DNA of 64,000 bases, taken from assembly GCA_963513935.1 (NCBI GenBank), contig OY740769.1:72805712-72869711 (forward strand), given 5' to 3'. Both the position numbers and the translations under genes were made by a program. The stretch is from Aphrophora alni (taxonomy: Eukaryota > Arthropoda > Insecta > Hemiptera > Aphrophoridae). Under the pieces are notes generated by a model. It searched no databases and was not told the DNA's origin. It saw nothing but the letters and a program-made list of their open reading frames with translations. Within the stretch, counting starts at the first letter, position 1, and every line of letters begins with the position of its first letter. Positions 48,650-60,933 of the stretch are shown here, piece after piece.

Positions 48650-51579
48650 ACTATTTCTCCCATGATAATGTTACTGCTCCTTTTTACACTGCACACATTC
48701 GAACACAGGGTAAATCAATCTACCTTCTAAATACAAACATTAAGTAATTCACCTGGTTTCAACGCCTGGAGGAGTAAATCTTAATTCAAACCATATCTCC
48801 AAATATCTAAATACATGATATCATTTTCTTGTTATATACATTAATGGCCTCACTGATTACCAAAAAGATTTCAAAACGAGGACAATATCAACCAATTCTA
48901 CAAACTTCTTTTTCTGGCTTATCCTATTTTTTGTTATTACAAAACTGTGCAATACATTCTTAGCAAATAGTATATTTCTGAATGTGTGGAATTCAGTCCA
49001 TTTCAGTCAGGCTTTCGGACTGGCAATAGCACTACGACAGCACTGATATGTGTATCTGACAATATACGATTGGCCATGTGTAAGCATGGGACATCTTCCA
49101 ACCAATAATAAATATTAAAACAACAAATGTTAAGTTTAAATAGTATATTAATAATGTATAGATTAATAATATACAGAATAAACATTATATAGAAATAAGA
49201 AAGTGTAAAGTGTTCCTAAACAATATCTAAATGATTGCTAAAACAATGTATAACATTGAAAGTTTAAATTTCAAACTGTGCGCGCCGATCAAATTACCAG
49301 ACATTGCACACTCCATGAATAAAGGAAATTGAAACCTGGAAAAACTTCCCATGAGCCTCAGCGAGCGTTAGCTTCGCCAGGGAAAAAGTACAATATTTCC
49401 CATGAGCCTCAGCGAGAGCGTCCTTCCAAGGAAGAAGGAAGCGTGGCTTTAGTCAGTCTTTGTCAGGAACTTACACGCAACAGTCATATTAAAAATGGCT
49501 GGACAGACTCGTTTTCAGTCCAAGATGGTAAATCTCCGTTAGTAGTGAAGTTAGAACGACTTAAAGTTATGGACAATGGCTACTCGTGAGTAGAGTGAAA
49601 ATTACATAGAAATATAACATCACTGGTTTAATTTGGAACATTTAGGAACTTTGATTTTGAACATTAATTTTGAACAATAACTTGGACATATATATATAAT
49701 TTTTGTATTTCATATAGTTGAATGTTAGTAATATTTTTATTTAAATAATAATGTCTCTGTTTTTCAATAATATAATAAAAGGAAGGTTTCTTGTTTTAAA
49801 TATGTCTGGCTAGAATCATTGTGTTGACCATGTGCCATGCTGTATGAATAACTGTAAGTACGATTGAGATTGCAACCCTACCCTTCAGGTAAATTAAAAT
49901 GATAAACTTAATTGTAGAATTGTAAGAACGCAGACTTACAACTAGATAGGTAACTCAAATTTTGTTTAAAAGCTCTTAAAGCTTAAAAAGACTTATGTTA
50001 CAAATGACGCCCGAATAAAGGGTTAGTTCATAAAGATTAGATTCACTAAATTAAATTCAAGAATTAACTTCACTTATGTTACACATGGATCGTCGAGAGG
50101 TTACAATATTAACTTTATTTGACTTTCGATAGTGTTAACCATTCCTTATTGTTTTTAAAATTGAAAAAATTGGACTTTCACCTCAAAGCATAAACCAGGT
50201 TAAATCGTATTTGTCTGGAAGGAAGCGTGTTTGTGATAATGAAGAAACGATTGGCTGGGAGGATGTGACTTGTGGAGTTCCATAGGGATCCGTTTTATTA
50301 CCTTTATTATTTAGTATATATGTTGATGACATTAGTACTGGACTAAATGGTACGACTGTATGCTTCATCTGTATGCCGTGCCGATGATCTGCAGATACAT
50401 CTACATTCTAGAGTTAATGACATCGGCAATGCAGTTGAGAACATGACGTATGATATTAAAAGCATTTCCCTATGGGCTGAAGAGCATGACTTAACAAATC
50501 AAATACACAACCCATTATTTTATACTACCCCGACTGATGAACACAATAGACTTGAAAAATCTCCCCAAACTTAAAATTGAAGATGAATTATTAGAATACT
50601 GCACCAGCGTTAGAAATCTGGGACTGACAATCAATGCAAGATTAAACTGGACTGAATATGTATCTGACACATGCAATAAAGTATTTGCAGGAATTCACTC
50701 TTTAAAAAAAAAATGAAAGATTTTTTGCCATTTCATATTAGAGTGCTCTTAGTTAAATCATTAATTATGCCATACTTTACCTACTGTGACACTGTAGTCA
50801 GTGACATGACTGTCAACATGCTCAAAATTATTGTATATGGTTTATTTTTGTCTAAAACGTGATGATCAGTTAGCCCATACTATAAACAATATCTTTTAAA
50901 ACTCTGTGAATTTAGTTAGATCCTTTATATTTTAACCATGTTGGATGCTGTCCTTCAAACTGTAATGCCTACTTACTTGGCAAATAAGTTTGTTTTTGCC
51001 TCAGATATAAGTACAAAAAGTAAAAGAAAGGGGTCGACAACACTAATCGTTCCCAAGCATAGAAATGTAATGTATAACAAATCTTTTACCGTTACGGAAT
51101 GTGGCTTGAGGAACTCGCTTCCAGATACCCTTAAAGCTATTTGCACCCTTAAAGCAAAATAGCCGTGCTCAATTTGCAAAATCGTTGAAGCTGCATTTCA
51201 TGAATGGTATGGAAGTATCTTTGCTTGAGGTGTGTAGGAAGGAAAATCTGTTTTATTTAAACTGTATGGCACGAAAGTGCGTGTGAATGTATAATGTAGT
51301 TTATATTAAGAATAATTTATTGTGTTTCGCAAGGTCTGTAAAATTGTATTAGTTTAGGATTTTCTTTTTCTTTTTATTTATTTTTTGTGTGTGCTTTGTA
51401 TACATTTTCTTTGTTTTACTACATAGTTTCTTTTCCTTTTAAATAGTTAAATTCATTTTCCTTTTGTTTTAGGTTTAAGTGTGTTAGTTGTAATTAATTG
51501 TATACAAAAATTGTGTATGGACTAAGTGGTAGAGAGAATCTAACTTCGCCCAGAATAAAGTACTTTTCTATTCTATTCA
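48650..51579 (+). mobile_element. CR1/Jockey-type LINE, 3' part, split by a solo LTR
   Basis: Plus-strand reverse transcriptase blocks run from about 48850 (KKISKRGQYQPI) and 49010 (FQSGFRTGNSTTTALI, NIRLAM). After the LTR they continue as DRREVTILTLFDF at 50088. Then come SPQSINQVKSYLSGR, a VP*GSVLLPLLFSIYVDDI block near 50277, and RADDLQIH near 50377, where the usual Tyr of YADD is lost but both Asp remain. The tail blocks (VRNLGLTINARLNW) follow. The 3' end is AATAAAGTACTTTTCTATTC plus a TATTC-type short repeat near 51579. Stops and frameshifts are present throughout, and the 5' end is truncated or too decayed to see. Confidence 0.85.
49079..50083. mobile_element. Solo LTR, 1005 bp, inserted in the LINE
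   Basis: The sequence begins TGTAAG and ends GTTACA, so it has TG...CA ends with a short inverted match. It is flanked by CATG at 49075-49078 and 50084-50087, a 4-base target duplication. Leaving out the insert plus one CATG puts the LINE reading frame exactly back in register (NIRLAM then DRREVT). It contains a short duplicated phrase, CCCATGAGCCTCAGCGAG, at about 49350 and 49399, and an 86-residue frame with no family resemblance. No internal retroelement genes are present. The superfamily is not determined. Confidence 0.85.
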
Positions 51580-51928
51580 TCTTCAATCTAAATTAAATTG
51601 AAGTACTAGGTTTCTTCAGAGCTATATATAACCAGTTTTAATGAGTCAGAACATATTGTTGTACATTTTGGAATTATATTTGTACTCATAATCCCTTCTT
51701 CCTTCCAAAACTATTATTTTTTCACTACCAACAAGAACTTCATTTCGAGAGGATGATGATTTAGTCATAACTTTCTCTTTGTTAGAATTTCACACATTAG
51801 GTACAGAGAAATAAATTTAATGAGTTTTAGGCCAAAATATGGACTAAATTGGAAAGGATTTTTAAGGCTAGCTGTGGTCACAAATGATGAAATTAATAAA
51901 ACAATAATATTAGAGATACACAGTTTTA
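51580..51928. other. Spacer between LINE and Harbinger element
   Basis: No feature recognised. It ends in the TTA target copy at 51926-51928. Confidence 0.4.
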
Positions 51929-52150
51929 AGGTCTATTTACACTCAGCAGTGACGTGACCGTGTGTGACAGCATGTGCATCTACCAACGAGCCTGAATATA
52001 TTTTTCTAGGAAATTGAGTGATGTTGTTCATACTCGTCTGGCACCTGGCTGTGACAGTGTAATAAGTGATCCGGCCATTGCCATACAGTGACAGTCAGGT
52101 TAGTTACCACTGATATTTTTCTCATTTCATAGCCGTGACACAAAGTTAAA

Positions 52151-54057
52151 ATGAATTCTGAAATTTTTTTCTTCAAAGTTAAAAAGATGAACTAAGTTAA
52201 ACTTATTGTACTAGTACATAATTATCCTGTACTGTATGATCTGTCCAACCCCAAGTACACGGATTATAAAAATAATATCTGGAATAAAATAGGAGAGGAA
52301 ATGAAAACAGCTGGTAAGTAAATATTTTTTTATTAATTTTATGACTTTTTATAGTAAAGAAACCTAAATTTTTACAGTAAATTAAATATTTTATTAAACA
52401 TAAACTTATAAGATCCTTGAAAAGAGTTTTACATCCACCTAGATTTATTTATTCTCTTTTACCTAGAGACGTGATGAACATGGGAAAGTTCCATTCTCAG
52501 AATTGAAGTACTCTGTGAATAACTCTCTGGACCCGAAATGCATATAACATTGCATTCCCACCTTGGAATCCTAAATTTTATATTGTGCTGTCCTCATTCC
52601 TCGACTCCACATTCAGAGAAAGGTAATTATAAAAATTTCTGTCATATTTTTTCATAAAGTTACGCAATAAGCACATGGAAAAATTAAATTATCAAAGTAT
52701 TCTGAGTAAGGCTGAATACGCATATTGTTAATCTCGAATTTTTGTGACAATATACCAAAACAATTTTCTGATGTCCTCCTCGTGCGACTCAAACGATAGT
52801 CAAATTTTGCGTACGACCATCCAAATTATCCCCCAGATACAATCTTGTAGTCTTTATACACGAATGTCTCATCATCGACAATAAAGTATGGAACTAGATA
52901 ATCTGTATTTGGTATCACAGAATTTTGTAGTACATTCAAAGACCTTTGTTGAAGTACTTTACCTAAATTTGAATTGGCAAAGATTCCCAAACACTATTCT
53001 TACTGTATGCTCTACATCAACTTCAATAAAGTTCAATCAGCATCCACAAGAGCTAACAAAATAATAATAAATGTTTTTGTAATTAAAGAATAATGCTCCA
53101 GAGTTTGGAGGGGCATGGATAGCAACGTGTTTGCCATCCAAAGCACCAATACAATTGGAAAAGTTCCATATATCAAAAAGTCACTAGCTACGTTCTTCCA
53201 CATTTCTGCTGTTAGAGTAGGCCATTATAATGGAGTATTCATCCATTAGATTTTCAGTAATAATCTTACAGGATTCTTCCACTATCTTGTAAACTGTACT
53301 ATGACGCATGCGATAGCTAAAGGAAATCGTATTTAGTGCATCCCCCAGTGGCCAAATACCTGAAAGAAAAAACAATAGCAATAAACATATTTATTAGTTG
53401 AATAAAACTTACTTTATGTGTTTCTATTCTCTAATTAATATAATATATGAATATATTATATAATTTAAAATATTTAATATAATATACTTTTACAGCTTGA
53501 TGTTTATTTCCTACAACAGAACTCATAGATTTGTTTACGATTTAATAAATAATAAATTAATAAAGCCTGTGTTTATTTTCAGGGCAGTCTTGTAAAACCA
53601 GATGGTACAACATAAGGGACAATTTTAGGAAGTGTAAAGAAAAATACTACTGTGAGTGGTCAGCAGGCGAAATCTGGAAAACTCTATAAATATTCAGATC
53701 AGCTGAGTTTGTTGAAAAAATTCTTCAATGGGATGGAGACCAGGACCAACATTGTTGACGAGGTAAGAAACCAGGACCTGTCATGAGATGATGAAGAAAG
53801 TGACAATGAGACACAACAACTTGCTACACAAGTCGACAGTCCAGTGGATGAGCAGTCGCAATATCATAAGTTGTCTACTCCAACACAAACAGGATCCTTA
53901 CAACGCTCTTACACATTCTAAAAAACTAATACTCTCATTACAAAAAAGGAATCCTCCTAAAAGTGCTGCTGCTACTGTTATGGAGAATCTTATAAAAGAA
54001 AAGGAAAGTATGGGCTCTCCTTCAATCCAATCACTAGATCCTGTTGACACATTTTAA
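52151..54057 (+). pseudogene. MADF-domain protein of the Harbinger element (two exons)
   Basis: Exon 1 (52151-52313) starts at ATG and reads VHNYPVLYDLSNPKYTDYKN, then NIWNKIGEEMKTAG up to a strong GTAAGT donor at 52314. Exon 2 begins at 53583 after TTTTCAG with QSCKTRWYNIRDNFRKCKEK. Together these form a MADF (Myb/SANT-like) DNA-binding fold, in which the two halves carry the conserved W/Y and R-W-x-x-x-R-D residues. The tail ends near 54057 with KSAAATVMENLIKEKESMGS and DPVDTF, like MADF/BESS partners of PIF transposases. A TAA near 52193 and frameshifts after 53650 break it. The 1.27-kb intron contains the catalytic exon of the transposase on the other strand. Confidence 0.85.
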
Positions 54058-55033
54058 TCACAAATAGCTCCAGGATTGAAAAAGCTACCCCATACATTAC
54101 TGACATTACGCTAAAACAGATATATATGCAGCTGGGCAAAAGTACAAGCTTAAAATGCTCATGGGAGTAGATCTAAGTGCCGGATCATTCGCAGTTTGTC
54201 ATTACTCTAACCCAACATACTTTGGACAGTCTTTTCCTGTAGGGAGCTAAAATCGATGTGTTGTAGTGAATGAAAATTAAAATTTCACTACTGGTCAAAG
54301 GCAACCGGCAACTTCCCTGAACTATTCAGGGCAACAGTATTTAGAGAATTAGAGACAGGAATAAATACATATCAAAATTGAACCAAAATAATATTTACAG
54401 ATGAGTTTTCTTTAAATTATGAAAATGTTTTTCATAAAATTTTATTAAAATACGAATTTATGTTCCCTGGTACTTGTAAATTAACCCTTTAGTTTAAGTT
54501 TAATACAAATTATTTAATAGAAAAATATGAAAATATTTGTAAACTTAGTTTACGTTAAATTTTTTATTTTTCAAAATAAAATTTTAAAGTTTATGTTAGG
54601 TTAGGAATATTATGTTTTAAAATATTTGTAAACTTTTTAAGTTGAATTTTTTTTTTTTTTTTTTCAAAATAAAAATGCATAATTTATACTGTATATCTAC
54701 CTTACATTCTACCTATATACCTTACATACCTCAAGCAAACTGCGTGCCGTTTCCTTCGAAAAAAAGGCTTTTCTCTATTTTGTATCCTGTTTTATTCAGG
54801 TTGATTTTCAGTTTGCACAAAATAATGTTAAATGAATTTTCTGACATTCTGAAGTATTCGTGAAACTTTGCTCCATCGTCCATCAATTCCTTATAAAGAG
54901 TGCAAAATTCCCCTTCTGTAGAGAACTTTTTTCATGCCTGATGAACCTACTTCCATTTTCTCACTTGTTGCTCCCCTGCTTCATCCAAAACAAGAGCAAT
55001 CATCCATAAATCAGCTTCTGAGAATATAGCCAT
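52600..55033 (-). pseudogene. Harbinger DDE transposase (two exons)
   Basis: Exon 1 runs from ATG 55033 (MAIFSEADLWMIALVLDEAG) through GEFCTLYKELMDDGAKFHEY and FRMSENSFNIILCKL to a GTATGT donor at 54729. Exon 2 starts at 53359 after CTTTCAG. The splice joins CL with RYLATG, the conserved LRYLATGD box of Harbinger transposases, which supports both sites. Exon 2 continues with [37 protein letters not shown] (the first catalytic Asp), FIEVDVEH and YRLSRARRTSENCFGILSQ near 52760. Stops at about 54947 and 54932, a shift near 54760 and an extra G near 53345 inactivate it. The 1.37-kb intron contains MADF exon 2 on the other strand. Confidence 0.88.
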
Positions 55034-55206
55034 TTTCCGTGGTATTTATTACTATAGAAAACACTGACTGATGTCAATCTTGCCAATAAGGAATACTGAT
55101 ACAGCACTGATGTGTGGGAGTAGGCATCACTAAAGTAACCCGAATAGCATTAATACTGAACTGTCACTGCACTGACACTTCACTGACATGTATAAATGGA
55201 CCTTTA

Positions 55207-56316
55207 ACCTTCTTTTTTTACATATGAGTACAAGTTCTGTTTATCTCAATTTATTCATTAACTATTGATTTAATGAAACTTGACAATGTCTTAATCCTAA
55301 ACTGGGTTACTTCAGCTATAGCAATTTCTGTAGTTTATACAGATTTGTTGTTGTACATATTCAAGAATTTATATGGCTGATAGAATGTTGATTTTATAAT
55401 TATACTTGCCTCAAATATGAAATCATTGGAGTTTTAAAGTTTACTGTGTTTTGATAAAATTAAAAATAAATATTTCATTAAACTGTAAAATTACAGGACT
55501 TATGAAAAAATATAAATAAAATATTATGAAATGAAAACTGTTATAAATATGAAAATTATTAAGGAACTGTTTCATTTAAAAAATATTGTATGATCATGTC
55601 ACATCAGAAGTTTTGCATTCAAAACAGGTGTCATAAAACCATCACGAAACATCTGTTAGAACTGAAATGAAACTCTAAAGTGGAGCATTAGAAAAACAAA
55701 TGAATTGTAACAGGTCAGTTAATAAGTAGGTTAATTATAATATGTGTCAGATTATTAAGTGACAAACACTGCAGCATTGTTCCATTGCCAAATCTATTCT
55801 GATCTATTCTGATGATGAATAGATATTATAAATTTATACAGTTTTGAATATATATGTAATAGGCATCAAGTATAAATGTCAGATATATTAAATAGTAAAA
55901 TAAATTTAAATATACAACTGCTGAAACAAGAACGAAGCTCTACATTAGACTTGTCTAAATTAAAATGATTATATGAGTAATATAAAATCTATGACGTACA
56001 ATCAAAATAAACAATTTTAAAATAAGATTTATAATCTGAAATAACTAACCCATATACAAGAGAGAAACTTACTCCATTTGAAAAAAAAATGCACAGATAT
56101 TGCACAGGACTTTTCTAAATTTACAAGTACAAAATAGTCAGAAAATTAAAACACATTTTGGTGTCCCAAGTTCCTCCTCCTTAAAAAAAAAACAACATAT
56201 TTTCTCTACAAACCTAATCTAGTTCTATGAAAGACATGAAACAAAATACAGTAATACCAGTTATATTAACAAAATACAGTAATACCAGTTGTATTAGATT
56301 ACAAGGCAATACGTAC
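55207..56316. other. E74 intron sequence
   Basis: No feature beyond a short direct repeat near 56245-56292 (AACAAAATACAGTAATACCAG repeated in part). AT-rich. Confidence 0.5.
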
Positions 56317-56472
56317 AAGGCACTGAGATAGATCGACCATTTTGCCGTCACCAAAGTTATCTGGACACCAAAGTAGATCGTCGTCAATGAACGGCATAGC
56401 GGGGACGGCAGTACTTGCCGGCGCCCCAGGCTTTAAGAAAGCCAGCGTGCCACTTAACCTTTCAACAAGGAC
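56317..56472 (-). CDS. Eip74EF: Ecdysone-induced protein 74 (E74A), first coding exon
   Basis: The acceptor TCGCAG ends at 56473 and the donor GTACGT begins at 56316. Translation starts at ATG 56397 and gives 27 codons: MPFIDDDLLWCPDNFGDGKM then VDLSQCL. MPFIDDxLLWCPDN is the distinctive start of the fly E74A isoform, which is why I make this identification. An upstream in-frame open stretch in the same exon (from 56472) has no support as coding once the start is taken here. The GC content of the exon far exceeds its surroundings. E74A is an early ecdysone response regulator. Confidence 0.92.
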
Positions 56473-57247
56473 CTGCGATAAAAATTCAGTATTAATTCTT
56501 TTTAAATAGCCTTAAACAAAATCTCACATAATAAAGTGCTGTACAAAGGATTATAAGTTAAAATTTCAATCAAAATTATAAAATAATGGAATAATTTTAT
56601 ATCTTAACTTATATAAAAAATTAAGCTATAATTTGTATTTAAAAAAAGTTAAATGAAATATAGTGTGGTTATCTCTTACATTTAATAATACGAATTACCA
56701 AGGTATGTAGTGAAACTCTAAATGAAAAACTGTTTTTTTTACTTTCTATAAATTTATGAGCCGTCCAACCTAGTAATGACACCACCTAGTAGTGAGTCAG
56801 CAGTAATGACATTTTCTTAGACAGCTTAAAACATACCAAAAAAACAACAGTATGACAATATTGCTATGTAATATGTGTACAGTTTAGTCACTTAACACAG
56901 TTAACAGTTATAATAACTAATACGTATAGTTTAGTTCCAAATTGGTCACCTTTATATTATCGTAAATTTATAGAATCAAATAATAATTTCATAATATTTT
57001 ATTGTGTTATCTATACACAAATAATTTGACTAACATTTTAATAATCTGAACTACATACATCTACAAAAAGGAAAATAATTATGCCTTTTCAACACGTTAC
57101 AGAACATTATTTAGACTATTATATGGTATTGGTATATGCTACAGTGAATTCAATACTGTAATTTGAAAACCATAACAGTTGTTTAATCACATTTCTCAAA
57201 AAAAAAATATCAAAAAACTAATGGTTTATTGTTTATGAGTTTATATA

Positions 57248-57309
<62 letters not shown>

Positions 57310-57360
57310 AATTACTGTATAATATATATATATCTTTCTTAATTATTTATAATTTTAAAA
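56473..57360. other. E74 intron sequence with (TA)n/(TG)n tract
   Basis: AT-rich intron. At about 57246-57310 a TA run passes into a TG run. Nothing else was recognised. Confidence 0.5.
57246..57310. repeat. (TA)n(TG)n microsatellite
   Basis: TA units run to about 57291, then TG units to about 57308. Confidence 0.95.
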
Positions 57361-57530
57361 TTTTAATTTTAATGTAACAGCAAATATTTCTTGTTGAAAC
57401 TCCATATTCAAAAATAAAATAGAGTAAAAAAGCTTAAAGTTTCAAAATATTTTAATAACATAAATTAGCTATTAAATAAATATATTATTAAAATATTTTG
57501 AAACTTTAAGCTTTATTGCTTTATAATTTT
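57361..57530. repeat. Empty-site relative of the array's host element, MITE-like
   Basis: Read in reverse, 57361-57480 matches both flanks of the tRNA-like array at 15.3-17.5 kb, without the array. It also holds an inverted repeat: 28 bases beginning AAGCTTAAAGTTTCAAAATA at about 57430, and their reverse complement at about 57487-57514, around a 29-base centre. No coding capacity. The family is unknown. It lies 80 bases from the 5'-most E74 exon seen. Confidence 0.75.
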
Positions 57531-57610
57531 ACTTCTAATTTACCAAAATGTACCCCTCGAAACCTATATCTCAACATAATATATACAAACTAGTTATAAT
57601 CTTCAGTTAC

Positions 57611-57674
57611 CTGGAGATATCACGGTGTTTCTGAAACTTGAGCCAACACATGAACGGAGGCTTGGCAGGACAGT
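57611..57674 (-). other. Probable 5'UTR exon of E74A
   Basis: A 64-base segment with acceptor TTTCAG upstream (ending 57675) and strong donor GTAACT downstream (57610), clearly GC-richer than its flanks. None of its frames joins openly to the E74A frame in the next exon: one has a TGA, and the others stop soon after the junction. It is therefore most likely untranslated. It contains a short upstream reading frame starting ATGTGTTGG that would end in the next exon. Fly E74A mRNA also has a long leader with upstream frames. Confidence 0.55.
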
Positions 57675-58808
57675 CTGAAACATTAAAACATGTTATTAGC
57701 TTTAATATTAAATTCAAGCTTCATGTATAGGTGTTATCGTTATAACTCTAATAACAATAATTTATAGGTCTTATCCATTCGGTAATTAAACTTTTAAAAG
57801 TAAATGTTAGATATTTATATAATTGTAAATGTCGAATGTACAGGATATCTATATTATTGCATTTCCTAACGAAAGGTGTAATTTACTTCAAACGAATAGA
57901 ACATGATGTGAAAGGAGTGAGCACATTTACATTGTAAAAATTATGGAATGTAGGCCTAACATGTAGTCAGTTTACTTTATAATATATAAACAAGTAAACT
58001 ATGTAAATAACACATAGTTTGCATTACAAAATATCACTATTTTTATCCATTCCATAAATTTCATAAACCAGACAAAGTGAATATTTGATTGATTTCTGTT
58101 GAAAGAATTGTATAAAATTAATGTTTGAAAATTGTGATTGTTGTTACAACGATTACATGACGCACCATTATGGAAGCTAAAATAATAACTTTTAAATGCT
58201 GACCTTTAAAATATCCTTTATGAGACATAAAGTTCAATTACAACATACTACGTAGTTCCAAAAATACTAGTCATTCGGTAATTGGTTCTCCGTGTATGAA
58301 TATCTTGTAAATATCAAATAATATAGCACTAGCCTACCTACTAGTAATAATTAGGACTACCTAGCCTAATCTAGTAACCATTAGATGTCCAGCATGGACT
58401 GTTTAATTAAACAACGTATTCAAAACATTTGACACTGATATTCAACTGCCTGATTACCAAACTAACACAGTATTTACAAGATTAAAATAAATTAGGCAAA
58501 ACTAATAGTCTAGTCTATTACATAAAATTGTACATACTTTAACAGTAGGCTACTTTAATAGATTTTTTTTTTTTAAAGAGAACTAGCAAAAATAAAATAA
58601 CAGTGGGATTTGAATTGAGAATTTTAACTTTGAAGTTTGAGCTAGGAAACTAATAATGGTGAAGAAAGTTGATAAAACTCCGTTACCAGAAGCTCAGAAC
58701 ATGATTAATTACTAAATGTCTACAAACTAAGCTTCCACTGCAATGATGATGTTTGAGATTAAAAAATGTTTTCTAATGAACACGTAGACATTTTAATATA
58801 TATTTTTA

Positions 58809-58844
<36 letters not shown>

Positions 58845-59780
58845 CATTTACAGAAGTAAACTACCATATCTTAATTCAGATAGGCTTATAATTTTTGTAG
58901 TCTCAAAATACTTTATTTTGTACAGATTAGCTTAGGATTCAATTGTAAATAGTATTAAAAAAGGCCTATTATATTTGTAAAGAAAAAAATTATTGGAGAA
59001 TAAAAATATAGGACTAAGTAAGTTAATTCAAAATGTTTTTTTAAAATTATCACTTGATGACTTGTATATAAAATATGTTCCATTTATTATAAATTACAGG
59101 AAACTGAGATTTTTTCTTGTATTATTCCGAAAAGTTATAAAATTATAATGTAAGCTAAATTAACATGGAGTATATGCCTAGGTATCCATCATCCCCAGTG
59201 TCTTCTTAAACTGGAGCAATATGACTTTTAAAACAACATAGATTATTACCACAAAACAGATACAGAATGAATATTTAGCATCTAGGTAAAGTTAAGGGTC
59301 ATTTGCTTAAAAAAAAAAAAAAAAAAAAATTAAGTTATAAAACTTTTATTTCGAGTCTACAAAGTTAATCAGCCAATCAGTCAATGTCAAATTTGCTGTA
59401 TAGCCTACAAGTGTATTGGAATATGAACAAACAAGTTTCTTTCTTAACGCTTTTGGAACCAGCTGACGATACTTCGTCAACTTTAAAATATGTGAAAAAG
59501 ACCATCTGACGAAATATCATCATAATATTTCAATGCATAAAGACTATTTGACGATATTTCATCAGTTGCGAAAAATTACATTCACCATAATTACAATTAA
59601 ATTACTTTAATTTAAGTTAAATTAATGAAATTATAATTTATCAAGAGTAATAATGTAATTTATAATGAATATAACAATAATAATTAAAACATAATGAGAA
59701 TAATAATTTCATTTCAAATTACACTTATTGCCTAAGCTAGGTTAAAAGTAAAATTAAAAAAGGTTAGGTTATATTTGTTG

Positions 59781-59814
<34 letters not shown>

Positions 59815-60933
59815 CAGTACTTTATGAATTATTCAGGATTAATTGAAAACATAATAAAAATCAAGTTTCCCATAGTAAATTTTTGTTTGTTTTAAAAACA
59901 GGAAAATTTTAATACACCAATCTATATTTTTTCCCAATTTTGGCATTTTAAAATAAAAATATAAATTATTTCAGCTTATATGTTCACTCATTAAAAGTCC
60001 ATATATTTATCTTCAATTAAAATAAATAAATTTATAAATAAACATTTAGTGACGTTTTTAACAAACGCTTGCAAAATATGTCTATTACAGTAAGCAGTTT
60101 TTAAAACCTCTCCCCCAAAATCAGTTTACATTTTTTACACGCCCCCGAAAAATATTTTGTCCTAAAAGGGCTAATAACATTAAATCATATAATAGTAGAG
60201 ACAAATTGATTATTTGGTAAGAATTCATGGAGCATCCTGAAAAACTTACCAAACATTTTTCTTCCTATGTATGTCAACAGTTCCAAATATCTTGATTTAT
60301 GTTTCATAACATAAGAACATATATATTCCATTTTACTTATTGTCATCAAGATTAATGATATAATAAAGAGTAAGTCAATTTTTTAATAACTTCACAAACC
60401 ACTTCACCACACCGTAGTCACTTGTATTTTTCAACAACATCAATAACAAATAACAAACAACACAGCTGTTTGTGTAGGAAATGAGACTGGGTTGTTTAGG
60501 TTTTATGAATGAATTTTTAAGGTTACACATAACATTATAGTAGTGTAATTTAGGCTATATCGATATTCGGTGACCCCAGTTGCAATACTTCCGCTGATTA
60601 CAACTCTGCTTGAGTGATGGCCATCATAGACTAGACAAATAAATTTGTCTATGATACTATTTGACTATCGACAATAATCAGTCCACATAGTTCCAGAATT
60701 TCTATAACATTGGATTTTGGATTGGAATATTTGGAATATGAAATGTAGGTTGTACAGCGCATGCTTACTAGCCTTGAGTCTTTGTCAGTCTACCTAGGTA
60801 GTCAGTACAGCCTAGTACACACGTAACCAGTCCAATTCCCGCTATTCCCTAGTCCAAATTGTAGACAAGAATTTCGCCTTGGAATTTGGAATTGAAATGT
60901 TCACAAATCAAATGTCCATGTCCATGTGCGAAA
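57675..60933. other. Region between E74 and the LSm11-like gene
   Basis: AT-rich with TA microsatellites at about 58796-58842 and 59779-59812 and an A20 tract at 59310. The E74A transcription start probably lies within this stretch or just beyond 57674, but no TATA or first exon was recognised. Near 60804, TCAGT sites could be initiators of the plus-strand gene. Short frames before 60934 (ATG 60897 and others) close at TAG 60945-60947, overlapping the LSm11 start. Confidence 0.45.

Larger units (their letters stand above)
51929..55203. mobile_element. PIF/Harbinger DNA transposon, 3275 bp, both genes present
   Basis: The ends AGGTCTATTTACAC (left) and, read inward, AGGTCCATTTATAC (right) form the inverted repeat, followed by related GTGACG/GTGAAG-rich subterminal repeats. 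TTA occurs directly outside both ends (51926-51928 and 55204-55206), the 3-base duplication expected for this superfamily. Inside are the two genes typical of PIF/Harbinger: a DNA-binding MADF protein on the plus strand and a DDE transposase on the minus strand. Their exons alternate along the element. Both genes carry disabling changes, so this copy is inactive but structurally complete. Confidence 0.92.

Noticed and set aside
49329..49589. 86-residue frame within the solo LTR
   Set aside because: It lies wholly inside the LTR and includes a short duplicated phrase. No gene is expected there.
56398..56472. Coding use of the first exon upstream of ATG 56397
   Set aside because: The frame is open in this exon but cannot be joined openly to the preceding exon, and the family's N-terminus begins at MPFIDD.
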